NCBI RefSeq assembly: GCF_035645195.1
Contig: NZ_DASQNA010000042.1
Span: 1-64,000, forward strand
Length of the DNA: 64,000 nucleotides
Origin: Paenibacillus sp.
GTDB lineage: Bacteria; Bacillota; Bacilli; Paenibacillales; YIM-B00363
Reading direction: 5' to 3'
Shown here: one piece after another, positions 45,422-53,171 of the stretch
Layout: each line of letters opens with the position of its first letter
Numbering within the stretch: the stretch's first letter is position 1
Notes under the pieces: generated by a model
Databases searched by the model: none
What the model saw: only the letters and a program-made list of their open reading frames with translations
What the model was told of the DNA's origin: nothing
Translations under genes and position numbers: made by a program

Positions 45422-45454
45422 AGCCATGTATGCTGCTGATTTTCGCAATGCCTC
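45422..45454 (-). terminator. Hairpin between binding-protein and heparinase-like genes
   Basis: AAAATCAGCAGC and GCTGCTGATTTT form a perfect 12-bp stem with a 7-nt loop, T-rich on both ends, so it can work in either direction. It probably limits read-through from the transporter operon into the lyase gene. Confidence 0.75.
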
Positions 45455-45462
45455 ATCCCGCG

Positions 45463-47055
45463 TTAGTTGCCGCCGGCATCGATATACGCCTGCAGTTGTT
45501 TCATAATCTCGGCGCGAATGACGTCCAACCCGAGCGCTTTCCACTCTTCATTCGCTTTCCGAGCCTCCGTCCACACGTCTTGAACCAAGCCGTTCTGAGC
45601 AATTTGGTAAAACTCGTCGTATTTCGGCTGAACCTTGGCGATTTCGCTCTTCACCGGCGAAGTATCGAATTTAAAGCCGGCGAGCGGCCGCTTATAGTAC
45701 GTATCCGCCTTAGCCAGATACTCGTAGTACGTCTTCGTCGTTTCGTCCAAATCGGCATTTAAGCGAATGTAGTTCGGATTCCATGTTAATTCATAGCCTG
45801 GGAACGTGTGATTTCCAAGCGCCTTGTACGATCCATCTTCCATGGCTTCCCAATGCTTCCCTTCGATGCCCAATTCGAACAAATCATGATTTTCCTGAGA
45901 CTGGAAAATCCAATCCAGGAATTTCATCACGCGATCCGGGTGCTTCGACGTCGCCGGGACCGCAACGGAATTCGCCGCGACGTAGTCCGTGCCGATGCAG
46001 CCTGGCTCGAAATTCGTAAAGCATGGATTATACGAGAAAAACTCCAGCTCCGCTCCAGGCACGCCTGCCTCTAATTTGGTCAAAATCGCGCCGAATTGCG
46101 CGCTGTCGCTTTCGAGCGCCGCCGCCTTCCCGGAGGCGAATACGCCGAAATGATCCTTCTGGCTGATCGAATCCGGCTCAAGATACTTGTTCCATGCCGC
46201 ATATTGATCATAAAACCCATACAGTGTCTTCGGATCGTTGAACGGCGCCGGCAATGTCGCGAATTGTTCGTCTGCATCCCCTAAGATGACCGCGTTCAAC
46301 ACCTTCTTGTAATCTTCCGAGAGAACGACCTGCCAATGCCCTCCGGCTCCGACCGTCATGATCGGCGTCCCTTTCTCGAAGGTAGGTTTAAACATGTTGT
46401 AGAAGCCCCGTCGTCCCGAGACAGCAAGCGGAACCATGTTCTCTTCGTTCTCTTGAACCTTAGTAAAATAAGCTTCCAGATCTTCGTACGACTTTATTTC
46501 CGGGAGACCGTACTTCTCTCGTAAATCTTTTCGAATAAAGATGCCGTCAGCTCCTCCGAAATATTGGGCGAACGGAACCGCATAAATCTTGCCGTTAATC
46601 CGGTTCGCGTCCAGCATCTCCTGAGAGAACGCTTTCTTTAAACCGGGATATTCGTCGTTATTGAAATATTTGTCCAACTCCACATACGCGCCTTGCGGCG
46701 CCAACGTACGAAGGTTCGCCCACGGCGCGTCGAACACCAGATCGACTTCTTCGCCTGCCGTCATCTTGAGCTTCACTTTTTCCTTGTGATCGGCGATCGG
46801 AGACCACTCGATATCGAGCTTCGTATTCAAAGTTTCCTTCGTCCGGTTCTCGAATTCCGCAAGCACGTCCTCCATCCCCGTCGGACGGTCGCCGAACAAC
46901 ATCACCTTCAAGGTGACCTCTTCCGGGGCGCCCGTTGCGGCAGGCGCGTCATCTCCTTCGACTGCCGTCTAGTCCGTCGGCGCTCCCGCGCTATTGCAAG
47001 CGGCAAGCGACACCGCCAACATAGAAGCGAGGGCCGTCTTCAATACATTCTTCAT
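45463..47055 (-). pseudogene. Sugar-binding lipoprotein gene with in-frame amber codon
   Basis: An intact-looking lipoprotein gene begins at ATG 47055 behind GGAGG. It reads MKNVLKTALASMLAVSLAAC with lipobox LAAC, then NSAGAPTD, and a TAG at 46971-46969 (codon 29). The same frame continues TAVEGDDAPAATGAPEEVTLK and about 480 more codons of a DUF3502-type binding protein (VDLVFDAPWANLRTLAPQGAYVELDKYF, YKRPLAGFKFDTSPVKSEIAKVQPKYDEF). The body shows no other lesion. Internal starts would give a protein without its export signal. Read literally this is a nonsense mutant. A sequencing error or a recent mutation would also explain it. Confidence 0.82.
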
Positions 47056-47107
47056 ACGTGAACCTCCTAATCATTGTTTTATCGCTAAACCGGCGCTGTC
47101 GCCGGAA

Positions 47108-47995
47108 TCAGCCTTTCACGGAGCCAACCATCAAACCTTTGACGAAATATTTTTGCAGGAACGGATAAAGAAACACGATCGGCCCGATCGTCACGACGGC
47201 CGTCGCTAACCGCGTCGTGCTGGACGGAACGATGTAGCCCGGCACCGTCACTTGATCCGCGATTTGGGTCGCGAAATCCAAGTTGCGAACCACCTTCATA
47301 ATTAAGTACTGAAGCGGATGAAGCCGTTCGTCGCCGATAAACAGCATCGCGCGGAACCATTCGTTCCAATAAGCGAGCGCGTAAAACAAACTAATCGTCG
47401 CAATCGCGGGAAGCGACACCGGCAAAATAATGCGGAACAAAATATAAATGTCGTTCGCTCCGTCGATTTTCGCCGATTCCGCCAGCGCTTCGTCGATCGT
47501 GTTAAAAAAATTTCGCAACAAGAACATGTTCCACGGGTTGATCAGCGCCGGGATGATGAGTACCCAGATCGTATCCTTGAGATGCAAATACTTGGAAATC
47601 AAAATATACGTTGGAACCAGCCCGCCCTTAAACAGCATGGCGAAGAAGACGTAAAACGCGATGTGGTTCCGGTATTTCACCGATTTGACCGAGATGGCGT
47701 ACGCGAGTGCGCTTGTCATAATCATGCTGAGCACCGTGCCGACGCACGTCACGAAAATCGTTACGCCGTATGCGTTGAATACGACGTCCGTCCCCAATAG
47801 CAGCTTATACGCGTCGAATGATAGATCCCGCGGAAAGATCGAGTAGCCGTACTTCACCAACGTTTGCTCGCTCGTGATCGATCCGGAGACGACGGTCATG
47901 AACGGAACGAGACAATATACTGCAAACAGCGCCAGTACGAAATAAAAAGCGCCGAGCATCATCCGGTCACCTAAGCTGTAGCTGCGTTTCGACAA
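47108..47995 (-). CDS. Sugar ABC transporter permease (LplC/YtcP-like), cluster C
   Basis: The 295-residue CUT1 permease has an EAA loop ALAESAKIDGANDIYILFRIILPVSLPA and the end YFVKGLMVGSVKG. It starts at TTG (47995) behind GGAGGCGG, 18 bp after the upstream permease gene. With its partner it forms the membrane part of the third transporter of the window, whose lipoprotein gene carries the amber codon. Confidence 0.92.
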   Translation of the reverse strand: MSKRSYSLGDRMMLGAFYFVLALFAVYCLVPFMTVVSGSITSEQTLVKYGYSIFPRDLSFDAYKLLLGTDVVFNAYGVTIFVTCVGTVLSMIMTSALAYAISVKSVKYRNHIAFYVFFAMLFKGGLVPTYILISKYLHLKDTIWVLIIPALINPWNMFLLRNFFNTIDEALAESAKIDGANDIYILFRIILPVSLPAIATISLFYALAYWNEWFRAMLFIGDERLHPLQYLIMKVVRNLDFATQIADQVTVPGYIVPSSTTRLATAVVTIGPIVFLYPFLQKYFVKGLMVGSVKG

Positions 47996-48013
47996 CTGTT
48001 CCGCCTCCTTTCG

Positions 48014-48994
48014 TTAGTAAATCGCCGAATCAGCATTGATTTTCTTGGTGATGTAGTTTGCGGTAACAACCAACGCGAATCCGACGAACGATTGATAAAA
48101 CCCTACGGCAGAAGCCATGCCCATGTCGCCTAGCTGCATCAATGCCCGGTACACGAACGTGTCGATGACGTCCGTCGTCGGGTACAAGAGCGGATTCGAT
48201 CCGACGATCGCGTAGATCATCCCGAAATTTCCGTAAAAGATGTTGCCTAGCTGCAGTAAAATAAGCAAAATCACCGTCGTTTTCAGCAAAGGCAATGTAA
48301 TGTACCAAATTTTTTGCCATCGACTCGCCCCGTCGATCGAAGCGGATTCATAAATATCCGGGTTGATGCCGGCAATCGCAGCCAAATATACGATCGACGA
48401 AAAACCGGCCCCATGCCAAAGACTGAGAAGCACGAGCAGCAACGGCCAAATTGCAGGGGAACTGTAGAAAGCAATCGACTCCATGCCGATGGAAGCGAAC
48501 CAACGGTTCACGAGTCCGTCGCTTGCGAACAGCGTCATCGTAAACATGGACACGACGGTCCAAGAGATAAAATGCGGCAAGATGACTACCGACTGCGCCG
48601 TTTTCTTGAACCATTTGCTCCCGATCTCCGAAAGCATGACGGCGATCGCGACCGCCATGATCGTCCCGAACGCAAGGAAGAGCAAATTTAAATAAACGGT
48701 ATTAAACGTTACCTTCAACCAATCGTTGGATTGGAAGAAAAATTGAAAATTTTTAAACCCTACGAACTCGCTGCCCGCAATTCCTTTGATCGCCTGAAAA
48801 TCTTGAAACGCGATCACCAGTCCGAACAGCGGCAAATACTCGAATACGAAAATGAAAACGATGCCGGGAATCGCGAGCAGATACAAAAATTTGTTCCGGG
48901 CCATCTCTTTCGCGAACGACCGAAGGGCGCCCTCCTTACGGATGGCGGCGGGTCCGGCGTTCCACTTTGTTCCGTTAGCGGCGTTGATCTTCAT
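48014..48994 (-). CDS. Sugar ABC transporter permease (LplB/YteP-like), cluster C
   Basis: The 326-residue CUT1 permease begins with a cytoplasmic basic segment, then FLYLLAIPGIVFIFVFEYLPLFGLVIAFQDF. Its EAA loop is IYESASIDGASRWQKIWYITLPLLKT and its end NYITKKINADSAIY. It starts at an ATG behind AAGGAGGAGG. First gene of the operon permease-permease-lipoprotein. Its promoter probably has TATATT at 49026-49021 and lacks both repeats seen elsewhere, so the adjacent membrane-bound AraC protein may control it. Confidence 0.92.
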   Translation of the reverse strand: MKINAANGTKWNAGPAAIRKEGALRSFAKEMARNKFLYLLAIPGIVFIFVFEYLPLFGLVIAFQDFQAIKGIAGSEFVGFKNFQFFFQSNDWLKVTFNTVYLNLLFLAFGTIMAVAIAVMLSEIGSKWFKKTAQSVVILPHFISWTVVSMFTMTLFASDGLVNRWFASIGMESIAFYSSPAIWPLLLVLLSLWHGAGFSSIVYLAAIAGINPDIYESASIDGASRWQKIWYITLPLLKTTVILLILLQLGNIFYGNFGMIYAIVGSNPLLYPTTDVIDTFVYRALMQLGDMGMASAVGFYQSFVGFALVVTANYITKKINADSAIY

Positions 48995-49129
48995 TGCGCT
49001 CCTCCTCCTTCACGGCCCCTAATATAAAGCGTCATCTCATGACTCCGAAAGTTTAAAAAATAACGATGTGTTTGTTTCTTCATTTTTCGAATATAAGAAA
49101 ACTAAAGAAGTCCCAAGGCCCAGAACGTT

Positions 49130-49167
49130 AAAAAACGCTTACCGCTCTGCGGCAAGCGTTTCTTCCC
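49130..49167 (-). terminator. Terminator overlapping the end of the membrane AraC gene
   Basis: AAACGCTT(G/A)CCG and CGGTAAGCGTTT pair over the last codons and the stop (49139), followed by Ts on the minus strand. Confidence 0.78.
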
Positions 49168-51472
49168 CTTTGTCCATTCGGTACGCCTTTCGGTAATGAT
49201 CGGGCGTTTTCCCTGAAAATCGTTTAAACGAAACATAAAAATAACTGGCGTTGTTCATTCCGACTAATTCCCCGATCCGGTTGGCCGGCAGCTCCGTATG
49301 GATCAACATCTCCTGCGCTTTGCGGAACCGATAGTCGTTGATGTACTGGGATATCGATTGTCCCATGCGATCCCTGAATATTTTCCTCGCGTAATTCGTC
49401 GATAAACCGACCGCTTCGGCTAACGAGGCGACGGATAAGTTCGGATCCGGATAGTTGGTATGGATCAGTTCCATCAGCTTGTCGACTTGCTCCTCGTGCC
49501 TTGACGTCGCCTTCCTGTCGCGGATCGTTACGATTCGACTCGCGAGAGACATGTACCATTCCGTAATTTCGCTCAACGTGTCGTGCCGCCGCAACTGGTT
49601 GTGCGCGTCCTGCAGCTCCATAAGCCATTCTTCGCGCGGATCGTCCACCATCTCGATCGCGGTACGCATCGTGATGACCATCAGTTGGTTCAAGCACAAC
49701 AACACCTCGTCGAAGCGGAACGACCGGATGCGGTCGGTAAATTGTTCGAACGCTTCCCGGACTTTCCCAATATTACCGGACTTTAACGCATCGACGATGA
49801 AACGTTCGCATTGCAACGGATATTCGTACGTACGAAACTCGGCAGCATGAATGTCCTCGTACTTGAGCGTTTGGCCTCCTCCGAATACGAGCCGATAATT
49901 CGCGGCTTGTGCTGCGGTATTCCAGGCATAGCGCACCTCGCCGAAGGAATGCACGGCCACGCCGACGCCGATCGTCACCGATAGCTTTAGATACTGCTCA
50001 ATATGCTCACGAATCTTTTCCATGATCCGTTCCGCTTCAACATCGCCGGAAGCATTCCATAATACCGTAATCCTATCTTCCGCATCCTCAATGATTTCCG
50101 CCGCGGCTTTCCCTTTCATCGTTTCCTCGGAAATATTGGCGATCGCGAACTTCAACAACGATACGTCCCCCATTCCAAACCGTTCGAGCAACCGGGAATA
50201 ACCGTCCAATCGGATGACGCTTACCCGAATGTCTCCTTCCGATATGGAGAGTTGCAGACTGCCGATCTTCGCTTCCTCCCCGTTCCACCGTTCACCCCGG
50301 CACATCGCTAGCAGCATCGCTTTCTTGGACTCGGGCAAGTGCTGACGTAAATCGGTTTGTAAGCGTGAAATCCGACTCCTCATGCTGTCGACGGAACGGG
50401 ATATTACGTCGTATTCGGACAGCGATCGCACCCCTTCCGAGGGGGATTGCGGATCAAGCACCTGATGGAGCAACTCATGAATCGGTCGATAAAACCGGCG
50501 GGTAAACACCAGTGCGGCAATTACGCCGAGAGAAGCGAATACGCCCGCGATCGCATAGATGAAACGTCGTAAAAAAACGACCCGGCCAAGCGCCCCTTGA
50601 TAATCGGTGACGCCGACGAAGCTCCAATCGAGCTGATCCGATTTCACGAAAGTCACAAGCGCGGAACGTCCGTCCGCGGTACTAAGAAAATGGCCGGTTT
50701 TGGCGGAACTTGTCTTCAGTTCTTGAAAATACGGTTCGGCCCGTATATTCGCATTGAATCGCTCCGGATCGGGATGCGAAATGACGGTCCCGTCCCCGTC
50801 TACGATCATGGCGGCGCTCCACTTGTTATCCGTGCCGCGGTTCACGAGCTGCTGCAGCACGTTTTGATTGAGGTTCAGGACGAGCGCGCCGTGCGAAAAA
50901 CTATCCGGCGTGCTCTCCGAATAGATGACCGTAATCAAATCGTTGTCGTACCTTTGGCCGTATATGGAAAAATCGGTTTTTCGCGACACCAGCCAGCGCC
51001 GGCGTTCATCGTTCTTAGAAAGCAGCTGCGTTATCGTTCGATCATAGAATCGATCCAGCTCGCTAGCCGTGGATAACGTAGAGAACACCAAATCGTCTTG
51101 AAAATTGTACACATACACGGAATGAACCAATGGACTAAATGACAGCAATTCATTGAGTCGCGTATGGATCCGTCCAATCGCGATTCGATCCAACTCTCTG
51201 CCGTACAACGCCTCGGTCACGATCGGGTCGTCGTGAAACACTTGGTAGAAGTATTGAAAGGCATTGTTCATCAGCAGATCCGCGGTCGTGTACGACTGAT
51301 AGATCGTCTCCTCGGAATGTTTCCGAATCTCCCTTGCGAAATCGTCCGACACCCGTTCCGCCAATAGGACAGAAAATGCAGAGATGAGGAAGGAGCCTAA
51401 TGCGATATAAGAAAATGCCATCTTGAACATCACCGGCTTTTTTCGATACATTCCGCCGACCTTTTCCCACAT
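49139..51472 (-). CDS. Membrane-anchored AraC-family regulator (YesS/YtdP-like)
   Basis: The 777-residue one-component regulator starts at ATG 51472 behind AAGGAG. It has a first transmembrane helix at about residues 16-40 (MAFSYIALGSFLISAFSVLL), an extracytoplasmic Cache-type sensor to about 290, and a second helix (FIYAIAGVFASLGVIAALVF). A cytoplasmic linker follows, then C-terminal AraC helices (LSVASLAEAVGLSTNYARKIFRDRMGQSI, NRIGELVGMNNASYFYVSFKRFSGKTP). In B. subtilis, YesS-type proteins control neighbouring pectin or rhamnogalacturonan transporters. Here the nearest target is the cluster C transporter directly downstream on the same strand. Confidence 0.9.
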   Translation of the reverse strand: MWEKVGGMYRKKPVMFKMAFSYIALGSFLISAFSVLLAERVSDDFAREIRKHSEETIYQSYTTADLLMNNAFQYFYQVFHDDPIVTEALYGRELDRIAIGRIHTRLNELLSFSPLVHSVYVYNFQDDLVFSTLSTASELDRFYDRTITQLLSKNDERRRWLVSRKTDFSIYGQRYDNDLITVIYSESTPDSFSHGALVLNLNQNVLQQLVNRGTDNKWSAAMIVDGDGTVISHPDPERFNANIRAEPYFQELKTSSAKTGHFLSTADGRSALVTFVKSDQLDWSFVGVTDYQGALGRVVFLRRFIYAIAGVFASLGVIAALVFTRRFYRPIHELLHQVLDPQSPSEGVRSLSEYDVISRSVDSMRSRISRLQTDLRQHLPESKKAMLLAMCRGERWNGEEAKIGSLQLSISEGDIRVSVIRLDGYSRLLERFGMGDVSLLKFAIANISEETMKGKAAAEIIEDAEDRITVLWNASGDVEAERIMEKIREHIEQYLKLSVTIGVGVAVHSFGEVRYAWNTAAQAANYRLVFGGGQTLKYEDIHAAEFRTYEYPLQCERFIVDALKSGNIGKVREAFEQFTDRIRSFRFDEVLLCLNQLMVITMRTAIEMVDDPREEWLMELQDAHNQLRRHDTLSEITEWYMSLASRIVTIRDRKATSRHEEQVDKLMELIHTNYPDPNLSVASLAEAVGLSTNYARKIFRDRMGQSISQYINDYRFRKAQEMLIHTELPANRIGELVGMNNASYFYVSFKRFSGKTPDHYRKAYRMDKGEETLAAER

Positions 51473-51580
51473 GTCCAACCACTCCTTTGCTTGCAAGAGC
51501 GCAACGCGAATCCTACATTGTTAGCGCATACATCATTTTCCCACAAGTTTACGGCTTTGCGTCGACTCGGACATCACCAT

Positions 51581-51645
51581 CTTAATTTCACTGCACATTT
51601 GTCTTAAAAAACTGCATATCGCACCCTTGGGCCGTGCAATAGAAT
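51581..51645 (+). promoter_or_regulatory. Cluster B regulator repeat and promoter of the GH28 gene
   Basis: Half-sites CTTAATTTCA (51581) and CTTAAAAAAC (51603-51612) lie 22 bp apart, with -10-like TAGAAT at 51640-51645, 59 bp from the first base. Confidence 0.7.
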
Positions 51646-51668
51646 GGACGTGCGGGGAAGAACGTGTC

Positions 51669-53039
51669 ATGGGGGAATTGAGGATGAGGGATATCTTCGA
51701 CGTCAAGGATTTTGGCGCCAAAGGCGACGGCGTCGCGGTCGACACGAAGGCCATCCAACAAGCGATCGACGAGTGCTTTCATGCCGGCGGCGGTTTTGTC
51801 GTTCTGGCAGGCGGCACGTTTGTATCGGGAACGATTTTTTTGAAATCGAACGTTTATTTGCAAGTGAATCCGTCCGCGACGCTATTGGCGAATCCGGATA
51901 TCGGCGATTACCCGGACGGGACGCATTACAACCGATATATCAATGAGAAAGACATGGACAAATGCTTTATTTATGCCGAAGACGCTACGAACGTCGGCGT
52001 CATCGGTCAGGGCGAAATTAACGGCAACGCCGAGAGCTTTCCGAACGAAGGAAGCATCTATCGGCCGATGATGATGCGGTTCTTGCGCTGTAAAAATATC
52101 CACGTCAAAGGTTTGCGACTCTATAATTCTACCGCTTGGACCACGGCCTTCTTGGACAGCGAGAACATATGGTGCGAGGATCTGGACATCCGAAACGATC
52201 GCAGGTACAACGGAGACGGTTTGGATTATGACGGCTGTAAGAACGTTTTTATCTCGAATTGCAAAATTTTGGGCACCGACGATAACCTTTGTCTACAGGC
52301 CAGCAGCAAAGACTATCCGATGAAAAATGTGCACATCAGCAACTGCCACTTTACTTCCATTTGCGCAGGCATTCGGATCGGTTTAAAATCCGTGGGCGAT
52401 ATCTCGAACGTAACCATCCACAACTGCACGTTCGAGAACGTATGGCGCGAAGGGATCAAAATCGAATGCACCGAGGGCGGCACAATCAGCGATATCGTGG
52501 CTCAAGGACTTGTGATGCGAAACGTAACGCGGCCGATCTTTATGATTTTAAACAATCGTCTGGATGTGATCGGTTCTTCGATCGGTCTTGAGGAAATGCC
52601 GGAAATCGGCGCGATGGAGCGCATTACGTTGTCGGACATCATCGCGACGGATGACGAGGAGATGTACAATACTCATTATCGCTTTACCGACGATATCATG
52701 GGTTGTCCTTCCTTCAACGGAATTCGCATCGATGCTTGCGACAGCTACCCGATTCGCGATGTAACGTTGAGGAATATTACGTATACCTTTGTCGGCGGCG
52801 TGAAGAAGGAAGACATCCCCGAGGAATATCCGAAGGTGTGGGATTTGCGGCACGATCATCCGGAGAGAGTATCCGAGAATTACTATCCGACCTGGAGCCG
52901 GACGACCTTCATGGACGTCAGGAATGTCGAGCGTCTCACGCTGGACGGGCTGAGGTTCCACGCAATGAAGGAAGACACGAGAGAATCCTATATTATCGAG
53001 AATTGTAAAACGTTTAAGGAAGATATCACGGAGTATTAA
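51669..53039 (+). CDS. GH28 polygalacturonase-like glycosidase
   Basis: The roughly 456-residue right-handed beta-helix starts FDVKDFGAKGDGVAVDTKAIQQAID, the usual GH28/pectin-lyase-fold opening. Catalytic-region motifs are GDGLDYDGCKN, LGTDDNLCLQ (paired Asp), CAGIRIGLKS in place of the usual GHGxSIGS, and REGIKIE (the RIK-type motif). The His of the GHG motif is not obvious, so activity may differ from standard polygalacturonase. It has no signal peptide, so it acts on imported oligogalacturonate or a related uronide. I prefer ATG 51669 (behind GGGGAAG) over the longer frame. ATG 51684 is also possible. Confidence 0.87.
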   Translation: MGELRMRDIFDVKDFGAKGDGVAVDTKAIQQAIDECFHAGGGFVVLAGGTFVSGTIFLKSNVYLQVNPSATLLANPDIGDYPDGTHYNRYINEKDMDKCFIYAEDATNVGVIGQGEINGNAESFPNEGSIYRPMMMRFLRCKNIHVKGLRLYNSTAWTTAFLDSENIWCEDLDIRNDRRYNGDGLDYDGCKNVFISNCKILGTDDNLCLQASSKDYPMKNVHISNCHFTSICAGIRIGLKSVGDISNVTIHNCTFENVWREGIKIECTEGGTISDIVAQGLVMRNVTRPIFMILNNRLDVIGSSIGLEEMPEIGAMERITLSDIIATDDEEMYNTHYRFTDDIMGCPSFNGIRIDACDSYPIRDVTLRNITYTFVGGVKKEDIPEEYPKVWDLRHDHPERVSENYYPTWSRTTFMDVRNVERLTLDGLRFHAMKEDTRESYIIENCKTFKEDITEY

Positions 53040-53044
53040 TGTAG

Positions 53045-53078
53045 AACAAGGGAAGCGAGTAAGCTCGCTTCCCTTGTT
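53045..53078 (+). terminator. Terminator after the GH28 gene
   Basis: AACAAGGGAAGCGAG and its exact complement CTCGCTTCCCTTGTT (15-bp stem, 4-nt loop) lie a few bases after the stop. The T run is weak. Confidence 0.82.
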
Positions 53079-53134
53079 ATATGGTGATGCCTTTCGTTTT
53101 CCTACTTTCCCCGATTATAACTATTTTCTTTTTA

Positions 53135-53165
53135 ATAAAAAAAGCCAGGGGTCGCCCCCTGGCTC
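53135..53165 (-). terminator. Terminator of the ribonucleotide reductase gene
   Basis: AGCCAGGGG (53143-53151) and CCCCTGGCT (53156-53164) form the stem. A run of seven Ts follows on the minus strand. Confidence 0.85.
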
Positions 53166-53171
53166 TTCGTA

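Noticed and set aside
48994-49138. Search for either operator before the cluster C transporter
   Set aside because: AT-rich tracts such as TTTTTTAAAC occur, but neither half-site order nor spacing to TATATT at 49026 fits.
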